Positions 8,652 to 17,231 of a stretch of 64,000 bases of DNA are shown piece by piece. Both the position numbers and the translations under genes were made by a program. The number at the start of each line of letters is the position of its first letter. The first letter of the stretch is position 1. A model generated the notes under the pieces. The model was not told where the DNA came from. It worked only from the letters and a program-made list of their open reading frames with translations, and searched no databases. The DNA comes from Myxacorys almedinensis A (GTDB lineage Bacteria > Cyanobacteriota > Cyanobacteriia > Leptolyngbyales > Leptolyngbyaceae): positions 62,001-126,000 of the forward strand of contig NZ_WVIE01000006.1 of the NCBI RefSeq assembly GCF_010091945.1. The letters are read 5' to 3'.

Positions 8652-10313
8652 ATGGCAATTACCAATCAGATCCGTTTTAACAATTTGCGTGGCGATATTT
8701 TTGGCGGTGTTACTGCCGCGATCGTTTCACTACCCCTAGCTCTTGCTTTCGGGGTTGCTTCGGGGACGGGTGCGATCGCAGGCTTGTATGGGGCAGTTTG
8801 CGTTGGCTTTTTTGCTGCCCTGTTTGGCGGCACGCCAACCCTGATTTCTGAACCCACAGGACCAATGACCGTTGTCATGACTGCGATCGTGGCGGGTCTG
8901 ACAGCCAGCAATCCCGAAAATGGCTTGGCAATGGCATTTACCGTTGTCATGTTGGCAGGGCTGTTCCAAATCATCTTTGGCATTTTCAAGTTGGGTAAAT
9001 ACGTCACGCTGATGCCCTATAGCGTCATTTCCGGCTTCATGTCGGGGATTGGCGTGATTTTGGTGATTCTGCAAATTGCGCCTTTTTTGGGGCAGGCTGC
9101 TCCGAAAGGGGGCGTGTTGGGCACGGTTATCGCCATTCCTCAGCTTTTGGCAAATGTTAACCCGCCAGAGGCAATTTTAGGGGCGGTGACGCTCGCCATC
9201 ATTTTTTTCATGCCTAAAAAGCTGAAGCAATTGGTGCCGCCGCAGTTGGTCGCCCTAATCATCGGCACAATTATTTCCCTGACAATATTTGGAAATGTAG
9301 ACATTCGCCGGATTGGTGAAATTCCGATCGGTCTACCCACGGTGCAACTGCCCATTTTTACATCGGGTCAAGTCACCACAATGCTCGTGGATGGCGTGAT
9401 GCTAGGCATGTTGGGCTGTATTGATACGTTGTTAACTGCTGTGGTGGCAGACAGCCTCACCCGCACCGAACATAAATCCGATAAGGAACTGATCGGTCAG
9501 GGCATTGGCAACATTGCGTCTGGGCTGTGCGGCGGATTGCCAGGAGCAGGGGCGACCATGGGAACTGTAGTAAATATTCAAACAGGAGCAACGTCGGCGC
9601 TATCTGGGCTAACTCGCGCCTTGGTGCTGCTGGTCGTGGTGTTGGGGGCAGCCAGACTAACCCAACCGGTGCCGATGGCGGTGCTGGCGGGGATTGCGCT
9701 TAAAGTTGGAATTGATATTCTCGACTGGAGTTTCTTGAAGCGATCGCACAAAGTTTCCCTCAAAGGCTCCCTAATTATGTATGGGGTGTTGCTGCTAACG
9801 GTCTTCGTTGATTTGATTGTGGCGGTTGGGGTTGGGGTGTTTATTGCCAACATCTTGACGATTGAACGGCTGAGTAACCTGCAATCTCAGGAAATTAAGC
9901 TGATTACGGATACGGATGATGATGTGCGATTGAGTGCCGAAGACAAGCGGCTTCTGGATAAGGGCAATGGTCGAGTGCTGCTGTTTTACCTGAGTGGTCC
10001 GATGATTTTTGGCTTGTCAAAAGCGATCGCCCGTGAACACAATGCCATGCAGGAGGCAGATGCGCTGGTGATGGATCTGAGCGATGTGCCGATGTTGGGA
10101 GTCACGGCTTCGCTGGCGATTGAAAATGCGATTCGAGATGCCTATGACAAAGGGCTTCAGGTCTACCTCGTTGGAGCCAGCACAAAAATTCAGAAGCGCT
10201 TAGAACGGTTGGGGCTGTTTGATCTGGTAACGACCAAGCATATTTTAAGCGATCGCACCGAAGCCCTATGTCAAGCTGTTGACTATGTTCATGACAAAGG
10301 CGTTGTAACCTGA
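8652..10313 (+). CDS. bicA: Na+-dependent bicarbonate transporter BicA (SulP family)
   Basis: Plasma-membrane transporter that imports bicarbonate with Na+ as part of the CO2-concentrating mechanism. The 553-residue protein follows characterised BicA closely: N-terminal RGDIFGGVTAAIVSLPLALA, FFAALFGGTPTLISEPTGP, then GMLGCIDTLLTAVVADSLTRTEHKS-type core, and a cytoplasmic STAS domain from about residue 430 (LFYLSGPMIFGLSKAIAREH). About 12-14 membrane helices are expected. It is followed within 130 bp by an Mrp antiporter operon, which could recycle the Na+ brought in. ATG 8652 fits the BicA N-terminus. Confidence 0.95.
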   Translation: MAITNQIRFNNLRGDIFGGVTAAIVSLPLALAFGVASGTGAIAGLYGAVCVGFFAALFGGTPTLISEPTGPMTVVMTAIVAGLTASNPENGLAMAFTVVMLAGLFQIIFGIFKLGKYVTLMPYSVISGFMSGIGVILVILQIAPFLGQAAPKGGVLGTVIAIPQLLANVNPPEAILGAVTLAIIFFMPKKLKQLVPPQLVALIIGTIISLTIFGNVDIRRIGEIPIGLPTVQLPIFTSGQVTTMLVDGVMLGMLGCIDTLLTAVVADSLTRTEHKSDKELIGQGIGNIASGLCGGLPGAGATMGTVVNIQTGATSALSGLTRALVLLVVVLGAARLTQPVPMAVLAGIALKVGIDILDWSFLKRSHKVSLKGSLIMYGVLLLTVFVDLIVAVGVGVFIANILTIERLSNLQSQEIKLITDTDDDVRLSAEDKRLLDKGNGRVLLFYLSGPMIFGLSKAIAREHNAMQEADALVMDLSDVPMLGVTASLAIENAIRDAYDKGLQVYLVGASTKIQKRLERLGLFDLVTTKHILSDRTEALCQAVDYVHDKGVVT

Positions 10314-10341
10314 GTGTGTAACCTGATAGTCATTTCTGATC

Positions 10342-10362
10342 GGGGCGAAGGCTGTTCGCCCC
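10342..10362. repeat. Short hairpin between bicA and mrpC
   Basis: GGGGCGAA (10342-10349) pairs with TTCGCCCC (10355-10362) around a 5-base loop, with no T tract. It resembles a common cyanobacterial intergenic palindrome and could stabilise or partly separate the bicA and mrp transcripts. Confidence 0.55.
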
Positions 10363-10440
10363 AACGATTCCATCTCTGGCTTGTGGACTGAAAGTATGAT
10401 TTGTTTCCCTGCCCATCGTTCTTCCCCACCAGGCAATTCC

Positions 10441-10776
10441 ATGTTAAAAGCGTGCGTGTTTGCGACCATATTGTGCGGATTTTTCGGCATTATTTTCAAG
10501 AAAAATCTGGTGATGAAAATTATCTCGATGGATGTCATGAGTACGGGGGTGATTGCCTTCTATGTGCTGATTGCATCGCGAAATGGTTTGTTCACCCCTA
10601 TTTTTTCAGATGTCCGCAATGGGAATTACGCCGATCCAGTCCCTCAAGCAGTGATCTTAACTGCGATCGTGATTGGTTTCTCAATTCAGGCACTCATGCT
10701 GGTTGGTGTGATGAAGCTGGCGCGAGATAATCCTACTTTAGAAACCAACGAGATTGAGAAAAATAACGCGCCATGA
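10441..10776 (+). CDS. mrpC: Mrp antiporter subunit C (NuoK-like)
   Basis: Small membrane subunit of the multi-subunit Na+/H+ antiporter, homologous to NuoK of complex I. Three hydrophobic segments are visible in 111 residues, including FGIIFKKNLVMKIISMDVMS and VILTAIVIGFSIQALMLVG, the family's hallmarks. The frame is open to an ATG at 10381, but that adds a 20-residue polar leader; ATG 10441 gives the normal length. It overlaps mrpD by 4 bp. Confidence 0.85.
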   Translation: MLKACVFATILCGFFGIIFKKNLVMKIISMDVMSTGVIAFYVLIASRNGLFTPIFSDVRNGNYADPVPQAVILTAIVIGFSIQALMLVGVMKLARDNPTLETNEIEKNNAP

Positions 10777-12209
10777 TTACCCTGACGATCGCATGGATCG
10801 CACTACCGTTTTTTTTGGGGTTTGTGATTTATCTGCTTCCCAAGATAGATCGCTATTTCTCGTTAGGATGTGCGATCGCTTCGGTTAGCTACGCGCTATT
10901 CCTCTTTACCACCCCCCCGCTCACCCTGCAATTACTGGATAGCTTTGGCGTTACGTTACTGGTTGATCCGTTAAGCGGCTTCTTTATTCTCACCAACGCG
11001 CTGGTCACAGCCGCCGTCATTCTCTACTGTTGGCATCGGAGTAAGACTGCGTTCTTCTTCATGCAAATCATCATTTTGCATGGCAGTGTCAATGCTGCGT
11101 TCGTCTGTACAGATTTCATCAGTCTATACGTGGCGTTGGAGGTGATCAGCATTGCCGCCTTTCTGGTGATTGCCTACCCCCGCAGCGATCGCTCGATCTG
11201 GGTCGGCTTGCGCTATCTCTTTACCAGCAACGTTGCCATGCTGTTTTATCTCGTTGGCGCAGGGCTGGTCTATCAGGCAAACCATTCCTTTGCATTTATT
11301 GGGCTGCGCGGCGCACCACCAGAGGCACTTGCCCTGATCTTTTTAGGGCTTCTGGTTAAAGGTGGGATCTTTGTATCGGGGTTGTGGCTGCCGTTGACCC
11401 ATTCCGAATCGGAAACGCCTGTGTCAGCCATGCTGTCAGGGGTAGTAGTCAAAGCGGGGGTTTTGCCGCTAGTCCGTTGTGCTCTGCTAGTCGAAGAGGT
11501 TGACCCGATCATCCGGCTATTTGGTGTAGGAACGGCTCTGCTAGGAGTTGGGTATGCCGTTTTTGAGAAAGATACCAAGCGGATGCTGGCGTTTCACACC
11601 GTTTCGCAATTGGGCTTTATCCTTGCTGCACCTGAAGTAGGCGGCTTCTATGCGCTGACCCACGGTTTGGTAAAATCGGCACTTTTTCTCATCGCAGGAG
11701 TTCTACCTAGCCGCAATCTCAAAGAACTGCAAGATCAGCCCATCCACACTCCGATCTGGATTGCTCTAGCCATTGCCAGTTTTTCAATCTCAGGCTTTCC
11801 CCTGTTGTCTGGCTTTGGGGCAAAGGTATTGACCATGAAAAGTTTGTTGCCATGGCAAGTCATTGGCATGAACGTTGCAGCGTTGGGAACAGCAATCTCT
11901 TTTGCTAAATTTATTTTTCTGCCCTACCAAAAGCAAGAAGAACAAGGAAAAAACCTCCAGCCTGGTTTTTGGGCAGCGATAACTCTGTTAATTGGTGGCT
12001 TGGTTTTGGCAAATGTGGCGTATTACGAAGCTTATAGCATTGTGAATATTGTCAAACCTCTGGCAACGATCGGTCTGGGTTGGTTAGCATATTTTTTGGT
12101 TTTTCGACATACTATTTTCAAACTGCCGCGTTTACTAGAGCAGTTTGATCACCTGATCGGAATGATGAGTTTGATATTGATCCTACTGTTGTGGAGGGTG
12201 CTGATATGA
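10773..12209 (+). CDS. mrpD: Mrp antiporter subunit D (NuoL/M/N-like)
   Basis: Proton-channel subunit of the Mrp complex, 478 residues with about 14 membrane helices. Conserved elements include LYVALEVISIAAFLVIA (helix 5 Glu), LLVKGGIFVSGLWLP (helix 7 Lys), FHTVSQLGFI and THGLVKSALFLIAG. It overlaps mrpC and mrpE by 4 bp each, so the subunits are probably translationally coupled. Only one D-type gene is present, whereas several cyanobacterial clusters carry two. Confidence 0.9.
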   Translation: MITLTIAWIALPFFLGFVIYLLPKIDRYFSLGCAIASVSYALFLFTTPPLTLQLLDSFGVTLLVDPLSGFFILTNALVTAAVILYCWHRSKTAFFFMQIIILHGSVNAAFVCTDFISLYVALEVISIAAFLVIAYPRSDRSIWVGLRYLFTSNVAMLFYLVGAGLVYQANHSFAFIGLRGAPPEALALIFLGLLVKGGIFVSGLWLPLTHSESETPVSAMLSGVVVKAGVLPLVRCALLVEEVDPIIRLFGVGTALLGVGYAVFEKDTKRMLAFHTVSQLGFILAAPEVGGFYALTHGLVKSALFLIAGVLPSRNLKELQDQPIHTPIWIALAIASFSISGFPLLSGFGAKVLTMKSLLPWQVIGMNVAALGTAISFAKFIFLPYQKQEEQGKNLQPGFWAAITLLIGGLVLANVAYYEAYSIVNIVKPLATIGLGWLAYFLVFRHTIFKLPRLLEQFDHLIGMMSLILILLLWRVLI

Positions 12210-12595
12210 TCGGATCTCTTGACCTAATCTTGCGCCTGGTTATTTGGTTTTTGCTCACTGCCAACTTGAGCGTGGCAAATATCATCATTGGCATTTGTGT
12301 TGCCCTGCTATTGCCGCATGGAAAGACTGCCTTGGGTGCATTAAAAGATTGGCTGCGGGTGCTGTGGGAGATCATAGTCGCCATTCCTCAGGCGTATCTG
12401 GAGGCCTTTGAACTGATCTTCCGTCCCCATATGCAGGAGAATATCACGATGGAGCGAGCCAAACCCCGGCGATCGCCCGGTCTCGTTTTTCTAGATATCT
12501 TTCTGATTACGTTTACCCCCAAAACTATTGTTGTGAAATATCACGAAGAAGGCTGGTACGAAGTGCATCGGGTGCAACGGAGCAGAAAGAGATGA
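12206..12595 (+). CDS. mrpE: Mrp antiporter subunit E
   Basis: A 129-residue MnhE-family subunit: two or three N-terminal hydrophobic segments, then FRPHMQENITMERAKPRRSPGLVFLDIFLITFTPKTIVV, the conserved loop-and-strand region, split here as FRPHM...RAKPRRSPG...TFTPKT. ATG 12206 overlaps the mrpD stop as ATGA; a GTG at 12191 would add five residues and is less likely. Confidence 0.87.
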   Translation: MIGSLDLILRLVIWFLLTANLSVANIIIGICVALLLPHGKTALGALKDWLRVLWEIIVAIPQAYLEAFELIFRPHMQENITMERAKPRRSPGLVFLDIFLITFTPKTIVVKYHEEGWYEVHRVQRSRKR

Positions 12596-12843
12596 ACCTG
12601 GTTTTGATTGCCATGATTCTAGCGTTGCTCATTCCCATCTATGGGGCATGGCAGGATGACGATATCTGGCAAAAAATGCTGGCGTTTGCCAGTATTGCCA
12701 CCAAGACATCTGTGATGATTTTGGTGGTCTCTGTCTTGCGGGATGATTGGATGATTGGGGTTGTTGGGGTGATCATTTTAAGCGTGGGAAATGCCGGATT
12801 AATGCTGCTCGCACAGCTTATCAAACGGATGAACGACTCATGA
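12592..12843 (+). CDS. mrpF: Mrp antiporter subunit F
   Basis: An 83-residue three-helix membrane protein whose size and position match MnhF. It begins in an ATGA overlap with mrpE and ends in another with mrpG. Sequence similarity by eye is weaker than for the other subunits, so context carries much of the call. Confidence 0.75.
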   Translation: MNLVLIAMILALLIPIYGAWQDDDIWQKMLAFASIATKTSVMILVVSVLRDDWMIGVVGVIILSVGNAGLMLLAQLIKRMNDS

Positions 12844-13118
12844 TCAATGTCTTGAGCTATTTCTGCATCGGGCTGGGAATTGTCTTCTGGTTTTGGGGCA
12901 CCTTTCCTATGCTCAGCAAGCGATCGATCTTATTCAAACTGCACAGCCTTTCGGTTGCCGATACCCTCGGCTCAATGAGCATTATCTTTGGTCTGCTCCT
13001 CAAAATTCCTAATGAATGGTCGTTGCTTGTTCTTGCTCTCCTTTCCTTAGCGGTTTGGAATACGGTGCTGGGGTATGTGTTGGCATATTGTTCTAGCAGT
13101 GGAAGAAATGATGAATGA
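12840..13118 (+). CDS. mrpG: Mrp antiporter subunit G
   Basis: A 92-residue MnhG/PhaG-type subunit. ADTLGSMSIIFGLLL matches the family's G-D-x-x-G helix, preceded by GLGIVFWFWGTFPML and a KLHSL linker. ATG 12840 overlaps the mrpF stop as ATGA; the frame is open further upstream, but that region is inside mrpF. Confidence 0.85.
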   Translation: MINVLSYFCIGLGIVFWFWGTFPMLSKRSILFKLHSLSVADTLGSMSIIFGLLLKIPNEWSLLVLALLSLAVWNTVLGYVLAYCSSSGRNDE

Positions 13119-13710
13119 TAGCTATGTTTATTTCATTGTTGCCCTGCTGCCGTTGGCGGCGTTTATGCTAACCATCCAGATCAACCCTTATAATGCTCTG
13201 GTGATTCGTGGCATTTTGGGCGCGATCGCAGCATTGGTCTACGCCGTTTTGGGAGCGGCAGATGTAGCCTTGACCGAAGCATTGGTAGGAACAATGCTGG
13301 CGATTACGCTCTATGCAGTGGCGGTGCGATCGTCGCTAGTAATGCGGCTGGGCGTCCTAGAAGACGGGTTACTGAAAGCAGAAACGCAAGCAGAAAGCGG
13401 CGACCCTTCTGCACAACTCATCGCCGACCTCCGAACCATTGCCAACAAGTACCATCTGCGGCTTGAACTGATCCCCTATGCTGATCCAAAGTCTTTAGAT
13501 CAGGCATTACTGGAAAAAGAGATTCATGTAACCTGTATCGCGCGATCGCATCACGACACGCACGATCGCTCACTGCATAAGTCTGAAGGTCGCCCCTATT
13601 CCATCACAACTCGCATCCGTCGTCTTTATGACATCCTGCAAACTGATCTATCATCGCCCACAACCAGCCTGACCTACGTTACCGCACCAGATTCAGGGGA
13701 GAAGCATTAA
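13111..13710 (+). CDS. DUF4040/MbhD-type subunit (detached MrpA C-terminal module)
   Basis: The N-terminal 80 residues are three membrane helices with ALVIRGILGAIAALVYAVLG and ADVALTEALVGTML, the MbhD/DUF4040 signature that in most bacteria forms the C-terminal part of MrpA. A cytoplasmic extension of about 110 residues follows (LRTIANKYHLRLELIPYAD...) that I do not recognise. ATG 13111 follows GGAAGAA and overlaps the mrpG stop by 8 bp; ATG 13108 and ATG 13075 are alternatives. No large NuoL-like MrpA N-terminal half is present in this operon. Confidence 0.82.
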   Translation: MNDSYVYFIVALLPLAAFMLTIQINPYNALVIRGILGAIAALVYAVLGAADVALTEALVGTMLAITLYAVAVRSSLVMRLGVLEDGLLKAETQAESGDPSAQLIADLRTIANKYHLRLELIPYADPKSLDQALLEKEIHVTCIARSHHDTHDRSLHKSEGRPYSITTRIRRLYDILQTDLSSPTTSLTYVTAPDSGEKH

Positions 13711-14373
13711 ATGAAATGGCTCTACATTGCAGCAGGAATCGCCCTGTCTATCAAATTTGTGATCATGCCGTCTGCGATCGCAGACGTGCCAGATCTTTCA
13801 ATCGTCGAGGCTATTATTCACGATAGTGGAGTGCCCAATGCAGTTTCGGGCATCATTTTCAGAAATCGGCTGTATGACACGATTTTTGAAGTCATCGTAT
13901 TTACGATCGCTATCATGGGTGCCCAGTTTCTCCTAGCAAATGAACGACCGTTCTGCACCGTCTATCAGTTCAGTGATCAACCTTCAATCGTGCTGGCACG
14001 GCTAGGAGCAACCATTGCTGCGATCGTAGGTGTTGAACTGGCGATTCGGGGACACCTCAGCCCAGGTGGTGGGTTTGCGGCGGGGGTCGCGGGTGGAACT
14101 GCGATCGGGCTGGTGGCAATTACCTCATCCTCAGAGTGGATGGAGTCGATTTACCAACGCTGGCACGCTGCGACCTGGGAAAAAATTTCAGTGCTTCTTT
14201 TCATTGTGCTAGCAGCGATCACGTTGGTCGGTGTTGAATTGCCCCACGGCAAATTGGGCGCACTGATAAGTGGTGGAGTTGTTCCCCTGCTCAACATTTT
14301 GGTTGCCATCAAAGTTGCGTTGGGGTCTTGGGCGGCGATTTTGGTGTTTATCCGTTACCGAGGATTGTTATAG
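13711..14373 (+). CDS. mrpB: Mrp antiporter subunit B (MnhB domain)
   Basis: A 220-residue membrane protein that starts one base after the preceding stop. The MnhB core lies at about residues 95-205: RLGATIAAIVGVELAIRGHL, then SPGGGFAAGVAGGTAIG, the family's glycine-rich signature. The N-terminal 60 residues hold a further membrane segment and an external loop. It is the last gene of the antiporter operon. Confidence 0.88.
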   Translation: MKWLYIAAGIALSIKFVIMPSAIADVPDLSIVEAIIHDSGVPNAVSGIIFRNRLYDTIFEVIVFTIAIMGAQFLLANERPFCTVYQFSDQPSIVLARLGATIAAIVGVELAIRGHLSPGGGFAAGVAGGTAIGLVAITSSSEWMESIYQRWHAATWEKISVLLFIVLAAITLVGVELPHGKLGALISGGVVPLLNILVAIKVALGSWAAILVFIRYRGLL

Positions 14374-14574
14374 AAAAAGAGCTTGGCGATCGCCTGCCCT
14401 CCACCTGATTTTCACAACGTTCAGAACCGTTTCACTTGACGTAATACCAATTGTTCTAGTAGATTGTCAACTTCGAGTTGAGGGAGAGCTAAGTGCATGA
14501 GTCGATAAACCCGATTATTAAATTCCCCATCTTCCCATCGACTCCCAGTCCATCATTTCAAGCTTGACAGACCA

Positions 14575-15078
14575 CTAGGGCAAGTCTTTCAGCTTTTGTA
14601 ACCGGAGCGTTGCTTCTTGCACTTGGGTTTGCAGCAGGGCTAGATTCGCCTCGATCGTCTTCTTATTGGCTTCCAAAACCTCGGTCTCTGTGCGTAAGCG
14701 AGCCATGCGCGCCCGATGATCAGCAGAACGACCGGGTTGGTAAATAATGCCAAAAGAAACAGTGACGTTTGACGCATCCAATGTGTTTGCCCCTACAGAC
14801 AGATTCATCCCAAAATCATTTTCTGTATTCACATAAGCATTGGGTAGCTGTAACGGTTGAATTGGAATGCTAACCGACGTAGAAGCGTTGACGGGCACTT
14901 GAACTTGAGGATTTGATTGAACAATTTGATTAAACGTCGAGTTACTTCCGATCGCACTTGTTTGGTTACTGGTTGCCACTTGAGCCTGGGCAACATGAGT
15001 TGTGGCGACCTCAGCCCCGATCAATCCTATCGTAGAGAGAACGATCGCTTTAATTGTGAAATGTTTTAGAAATTGCAT
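14575..15078 (-). CDS. Secreted protein with C-terminal coiled coil (unknown)
   Basis: A 167-residue protein with a signal peptide (about residues 1-32, cleavage near AQA-QV). The mature N-terminus is Ser/Thr/Asn/Gln-rich (NQTSAIGSNSTFNQIVQ), followed by a Val/Pro stretch and a segment of beta strands (NVTVSFGIIYQPG). The last 50 residues are a predicted coiled coil (RMARLRTETEVLEANKKTIE...). No known family was recognised. It is the last of five leftward genes for secreted proteins. Five 13-bp tandem repeats lie just upstream of its start. Confidence 0.7.
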   Translation of the reverse strand: MQFLKHFTIKAIVLSTIGLIGAEVATTHVAQAQVATSNQTSAIGSNSTFNQIVQSNPQVQVPVNASTSVSIPIQPLQLPNAYVNTENDFGMNLSVGANTLDASNVTVSFGIIYQPGRSADHRARMARLRTETEVLEANKKTIEANLALLQTQVQEATLRLQKLKDLP

Positions 15079-15127
15079 AGTCCACCGTTAAGCCAATCAA
15101 GTGTGAGCAGTTGAATATTTAAAATTA

Positions 15128-15192
15128 AAAACCCATTATGAAAACCCATTATGAAAACCCATTATGAAAACCCATGGTAAAAACCCATGGTA
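15128..15192. repeat. Five 13-bp tandem repeats upstream of a secreted-protein gene
   Basis: Three copies of AAAACCCATTATG (15128-15166) are followed by two copies of AAAACCCATGGTA (15167-15192). They begin 50 bp upstream of the ATG of the leftward gene at 15078, in its promoter or 5' leader. Direct, exactly phased repeats of 13 bp could be binding sites for a multimeric regulator or a slippage tract. Confidence 0.9.
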
Positions 15193-15266
15193 AAACGGTA
15201 TCCACACAGGATTCACAATGGGCAAACTTCACTAAGAGCAATGCTTAAACTGCAATCTTTATCGCA

Positions 15267-15929
15267 TCAGCGAACTACGATCGCTAATATCTGGTTTAGT
15301 CTTCCATTCCCGCTTGTCTGGTGCAACACTCGCGTTCCAGTTCCCGAAAATTCAATCTTTACAGGTGCATTCATGGGCGAATAGTGACCGTTAATTTCAA
15401 CAATCTTTGTCCCCTTAGACAGATAGGGAGCAAGATTGAAAGACGTACGAGCACCCTTTAAAGTCTGAATGACTTGACCATTGACTTTTATTTGCCCGCT
15501 CAGTTGCAGTCCTGGAGCCGAAATGGTGAGTTGGTAAGGTTGCTTTAGAGCAGCAGCAGCAAGGGTAATTGATGTTCGTTGAGTGGACTGTTGGGTTGAG
15601 CTAACACGAGTTTGTGAAACCTGCGATGTTTGAGAAAGATTGACTTGCGAACGGTTTGAACTGAAGTTTGAACTAAAGTTTGAACTGGGGTTTTGCATCG
15701 GTTCCTCCGGGGTTCTTTGCACAAATCGCACCCGCCAATTTTCAAGCGTGCGATGGGGCGAACCCGCAGAAGGCTTACCAAAATTCATTAATCTGGGGGC
15801 AGATTCAGACCGCATCACTATTCCATTATGGCTGATTTGTAGTGAGGGCTGCGCGAACCCGCCTTGAGCAAAACACAAAAAAGTCGCCAGCGTTCCACAA
15901 GTAGCGTGAAGCAAGGGTTGAATGTTCAT
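15267..15929 (-). CDS. Secreted protein with beta-sandwich-like C-terminus (unknown)
   Basis: About 220 residues. A signal peptide (near GGFA-QPS) is followed by a short conserved-looking region, then a low-complexity Ser/Asn/Gln segment containing NFSSNFSSN and SQTSQVSQT, then about 100 residues of alternating strands (YQLTISAPGLQLSGQIKVNG... TRVLHQTSGNG). The last part could be an Ig-like or PEGA-like fold. ATG 15929 is preferred to GTG 15938. Function unknown; it lies within the secreted-protein island. Confidence 0.68.
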   Translation of the reverse strand: MNIQPLLHATCGTLATFLCFAQGGFAQPSLQISHNGIVMRSESAPRLMNFGKPSAGSPHRTLENWRVRFVQRTPEEPMQNPSSNFSSNFSSNRSQVNLSQTSQVSQTRVSSTQQSTQRTSITLAAAALKQPYQLTISAPGLQLSGQIKVNGQVIQTLKGARTSFNLAPYLSKGTKIVEINGHYSPMNAPVKIEFSGTGTRVLHQTSGNGRLNQILAIVVR

Positions 15930-16055
15930 GACGATCACAGTTAAGAATTGATCATTGCTAAAGCAAAAGCAGAATTCAGTGACCAGCGATGAATGAAATT
16001 TTTCTAATGTTGGCTCCCAAATTCTGCATTACGGAGATGAAGTCACAGGTCATCC

Positions 16056-16484
16056 TTAGCTTATGGTGGGCTTTGGCACTCCGCTAAAGATGCCATTCAA
16101 AAAGGTCGGATCCATGGCAGGGCTGTAGACATCAACCTGGGTATTCACCGGAATTTGAATTGTTGGGCCACCTAACCCAGGAAGATTTGGCACACCTTCC
16201 ATGCCGTTGGTAATGGTAGAGTTGCTGTTGCGAATTTGAGTTACATCACCAGTAGCCACACCCGTTTGGGCGTTGGTTGTTACGGCTGCGCCTCCTACAC
16301 ACCCGTCGGGTGCTGCCATATTAACTGTGTTTGCTTGAGTAGAGGGTGTATGAGACCCATGGATGGCGAGTTGATTCGATACATCTAGCATGACGCACTG
16401 AGCCGATGCCGCAGAAGTCAAAGACGGCAGAAAGGGCAAGCATACAGAAAGCGAGAGCAAGCCGAAGCCGAGAGGTTTGAACAT
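16056..16484 (-). CDS. Small secreted Thr/Asn/Gly-rich protein (unknown)
   Basis: A 142-residue protein with a clear signal peptide (residues about 1-28, SAASA-QC). Two Cys remain in the mature part (QCVMLD and DGCVGG) and could form a disulfide. The centre, TNAQTGVATGDVTQIRNSNS, faintly echoes the Q/N/G spacing of its two curlin-like neighbours without clear repeats. No family recognised. Confidence 0.65.
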   Translation of the reverse strand: MFKPLGFGLLSLSVCLPFLPSLTSAASAQCVMLDVSNQLAIHGSHTPSTQANTVNMAAPDGCVGGAAVTTNAQTGVATGDVTQIRNSNSTITNGMEGVPNLPGLGGPTIQIPVNTQVDVYSPAMDPTFLNGIFSGVPKPTIS

Positions 16485-16595
16485 GAGAGTAGACTCCAGA
16501 ATGTAAAGAAGATAGACGTGAGTTGCGATCGCAGGTAGGAAAAAGGAAAGCCGCGATCGCGTTGCAAACCGTTTGAACCTAAGAATCGAGAAGTT

Positions 16596-16638
16596 GCCGA
16601 TTTTTTTAGGGAGCGTAGTCAGGAAATCGGCAAAACCT
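16596..16638. repeat. Inverted-repeat element, copy 1
   Basis: GCCGATTT (16596-16603) pairs with AAATCGGC (16624-16631), followed by AAAACCT. It lies 34-76 bp downstream of the curlin-like gene at 16672-17178. A near-identical element lies downstream of the paralogous gene (17232-17264). The 21 bases from 16618 and from 17244 differ at one position. Confidence 0.8.
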
Positions 16639-16671
16639 AGCGCCTGATGACAGTTCAGGGTGGAAGTTCGA

Positions 16672-17178
16672 CTAGTGTTGCAATACGATCGCCTCGGCGG
16701 AGTTCCCTTGAATTGCTGTGTTACCTACACCACTTTGAGCCGCATCTTGGACATTGCCTTGCACAACTTGAGCACCGTTAATACCCGGAACACCATAGTA
16801 TGGGAAGGGATACCCGCCTGCACCTTGAAACACGCTTGCAGCGCTAGAATTTCCCTGAATCGCAGTGTTACCAACCCCAACTTGATGAATATTTTGATGA
16901 TTGCCCTGCACAACAGTTGCACCATTAATTCCAGAAACAGGGCAAGGAGCAACAAAGCACTGAATTCCAGGATAAGCAACACCATTACCAACCTGATTCA
17001 CAATCCCAGTCTGAACATTACCCTGAACAGCTACATTACCACTACCGTTTTGAACAATGTTTTGGTCGGAACTTTGAATCACAGAAGCCGCATCTTGAGC
17101 AAACGCAGGAGCAGCAGCAAATCCGCAGATCGATGTGAAAACAGCCAGAGCGCAAGATTTAACTAATTTAGCAGACAT
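16672..17178 (-). CDS. Secreted curlin-like repeat protein 1
   Basis: A 168-residue protein with a signal peptide (residues 1-27, APAFA-QDA). The mature chain holds three 31-residue repeats at residues 32-62, 88-118 and 138-168, joined by Gly/Pro/Tyr linkers (INGATVVQ and GGYPFPYY). Each repeat follows V-x-Q-x3-Q-x3-Q-x-G-x-G-N-x-A-x-Q-G-N-x4-A-x-V-x-Q, close in spacing to the curlin repeat of CsgA/CsgB (Q-x-G-x-x-N-x-A). This suggests stacked beta-strand units of a functional amyloid. Export through a CsgG-like pore would be expected, but no CsgG, CsgE or CsgF gene is in the window. A paralogue lies immediately upstream. Amyloid formation is inference. Confidence 0.8.
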   Translation of the reverse strand: MSAKLVKSCALAVFTSICGFAAAPAFAQDAASVIQSSDQNIVQNGSGNVAVQGNVQTGIVNQVGNGVAYPGIQCFVAPCPVSGINGATVVQGNHQNIHQVGVGNTAIQGNSSAASVFQGAGGYPFPYYGVPGINGAQVVQGNVQDAAQSGVGNTAIQGNSAEAIVLQH

Positions 17179-17231
17179 GATTGAACCTTCCTAAGTTGAA
17201 TGGTGAACGTTATTTTGTGAGAGTAGGTGTC

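Noticed and set aside
15128-15192. Possible CRISPR array
   Set aside because: The 13-bp units are directly adjacent with no spacers and no cas genes are present.
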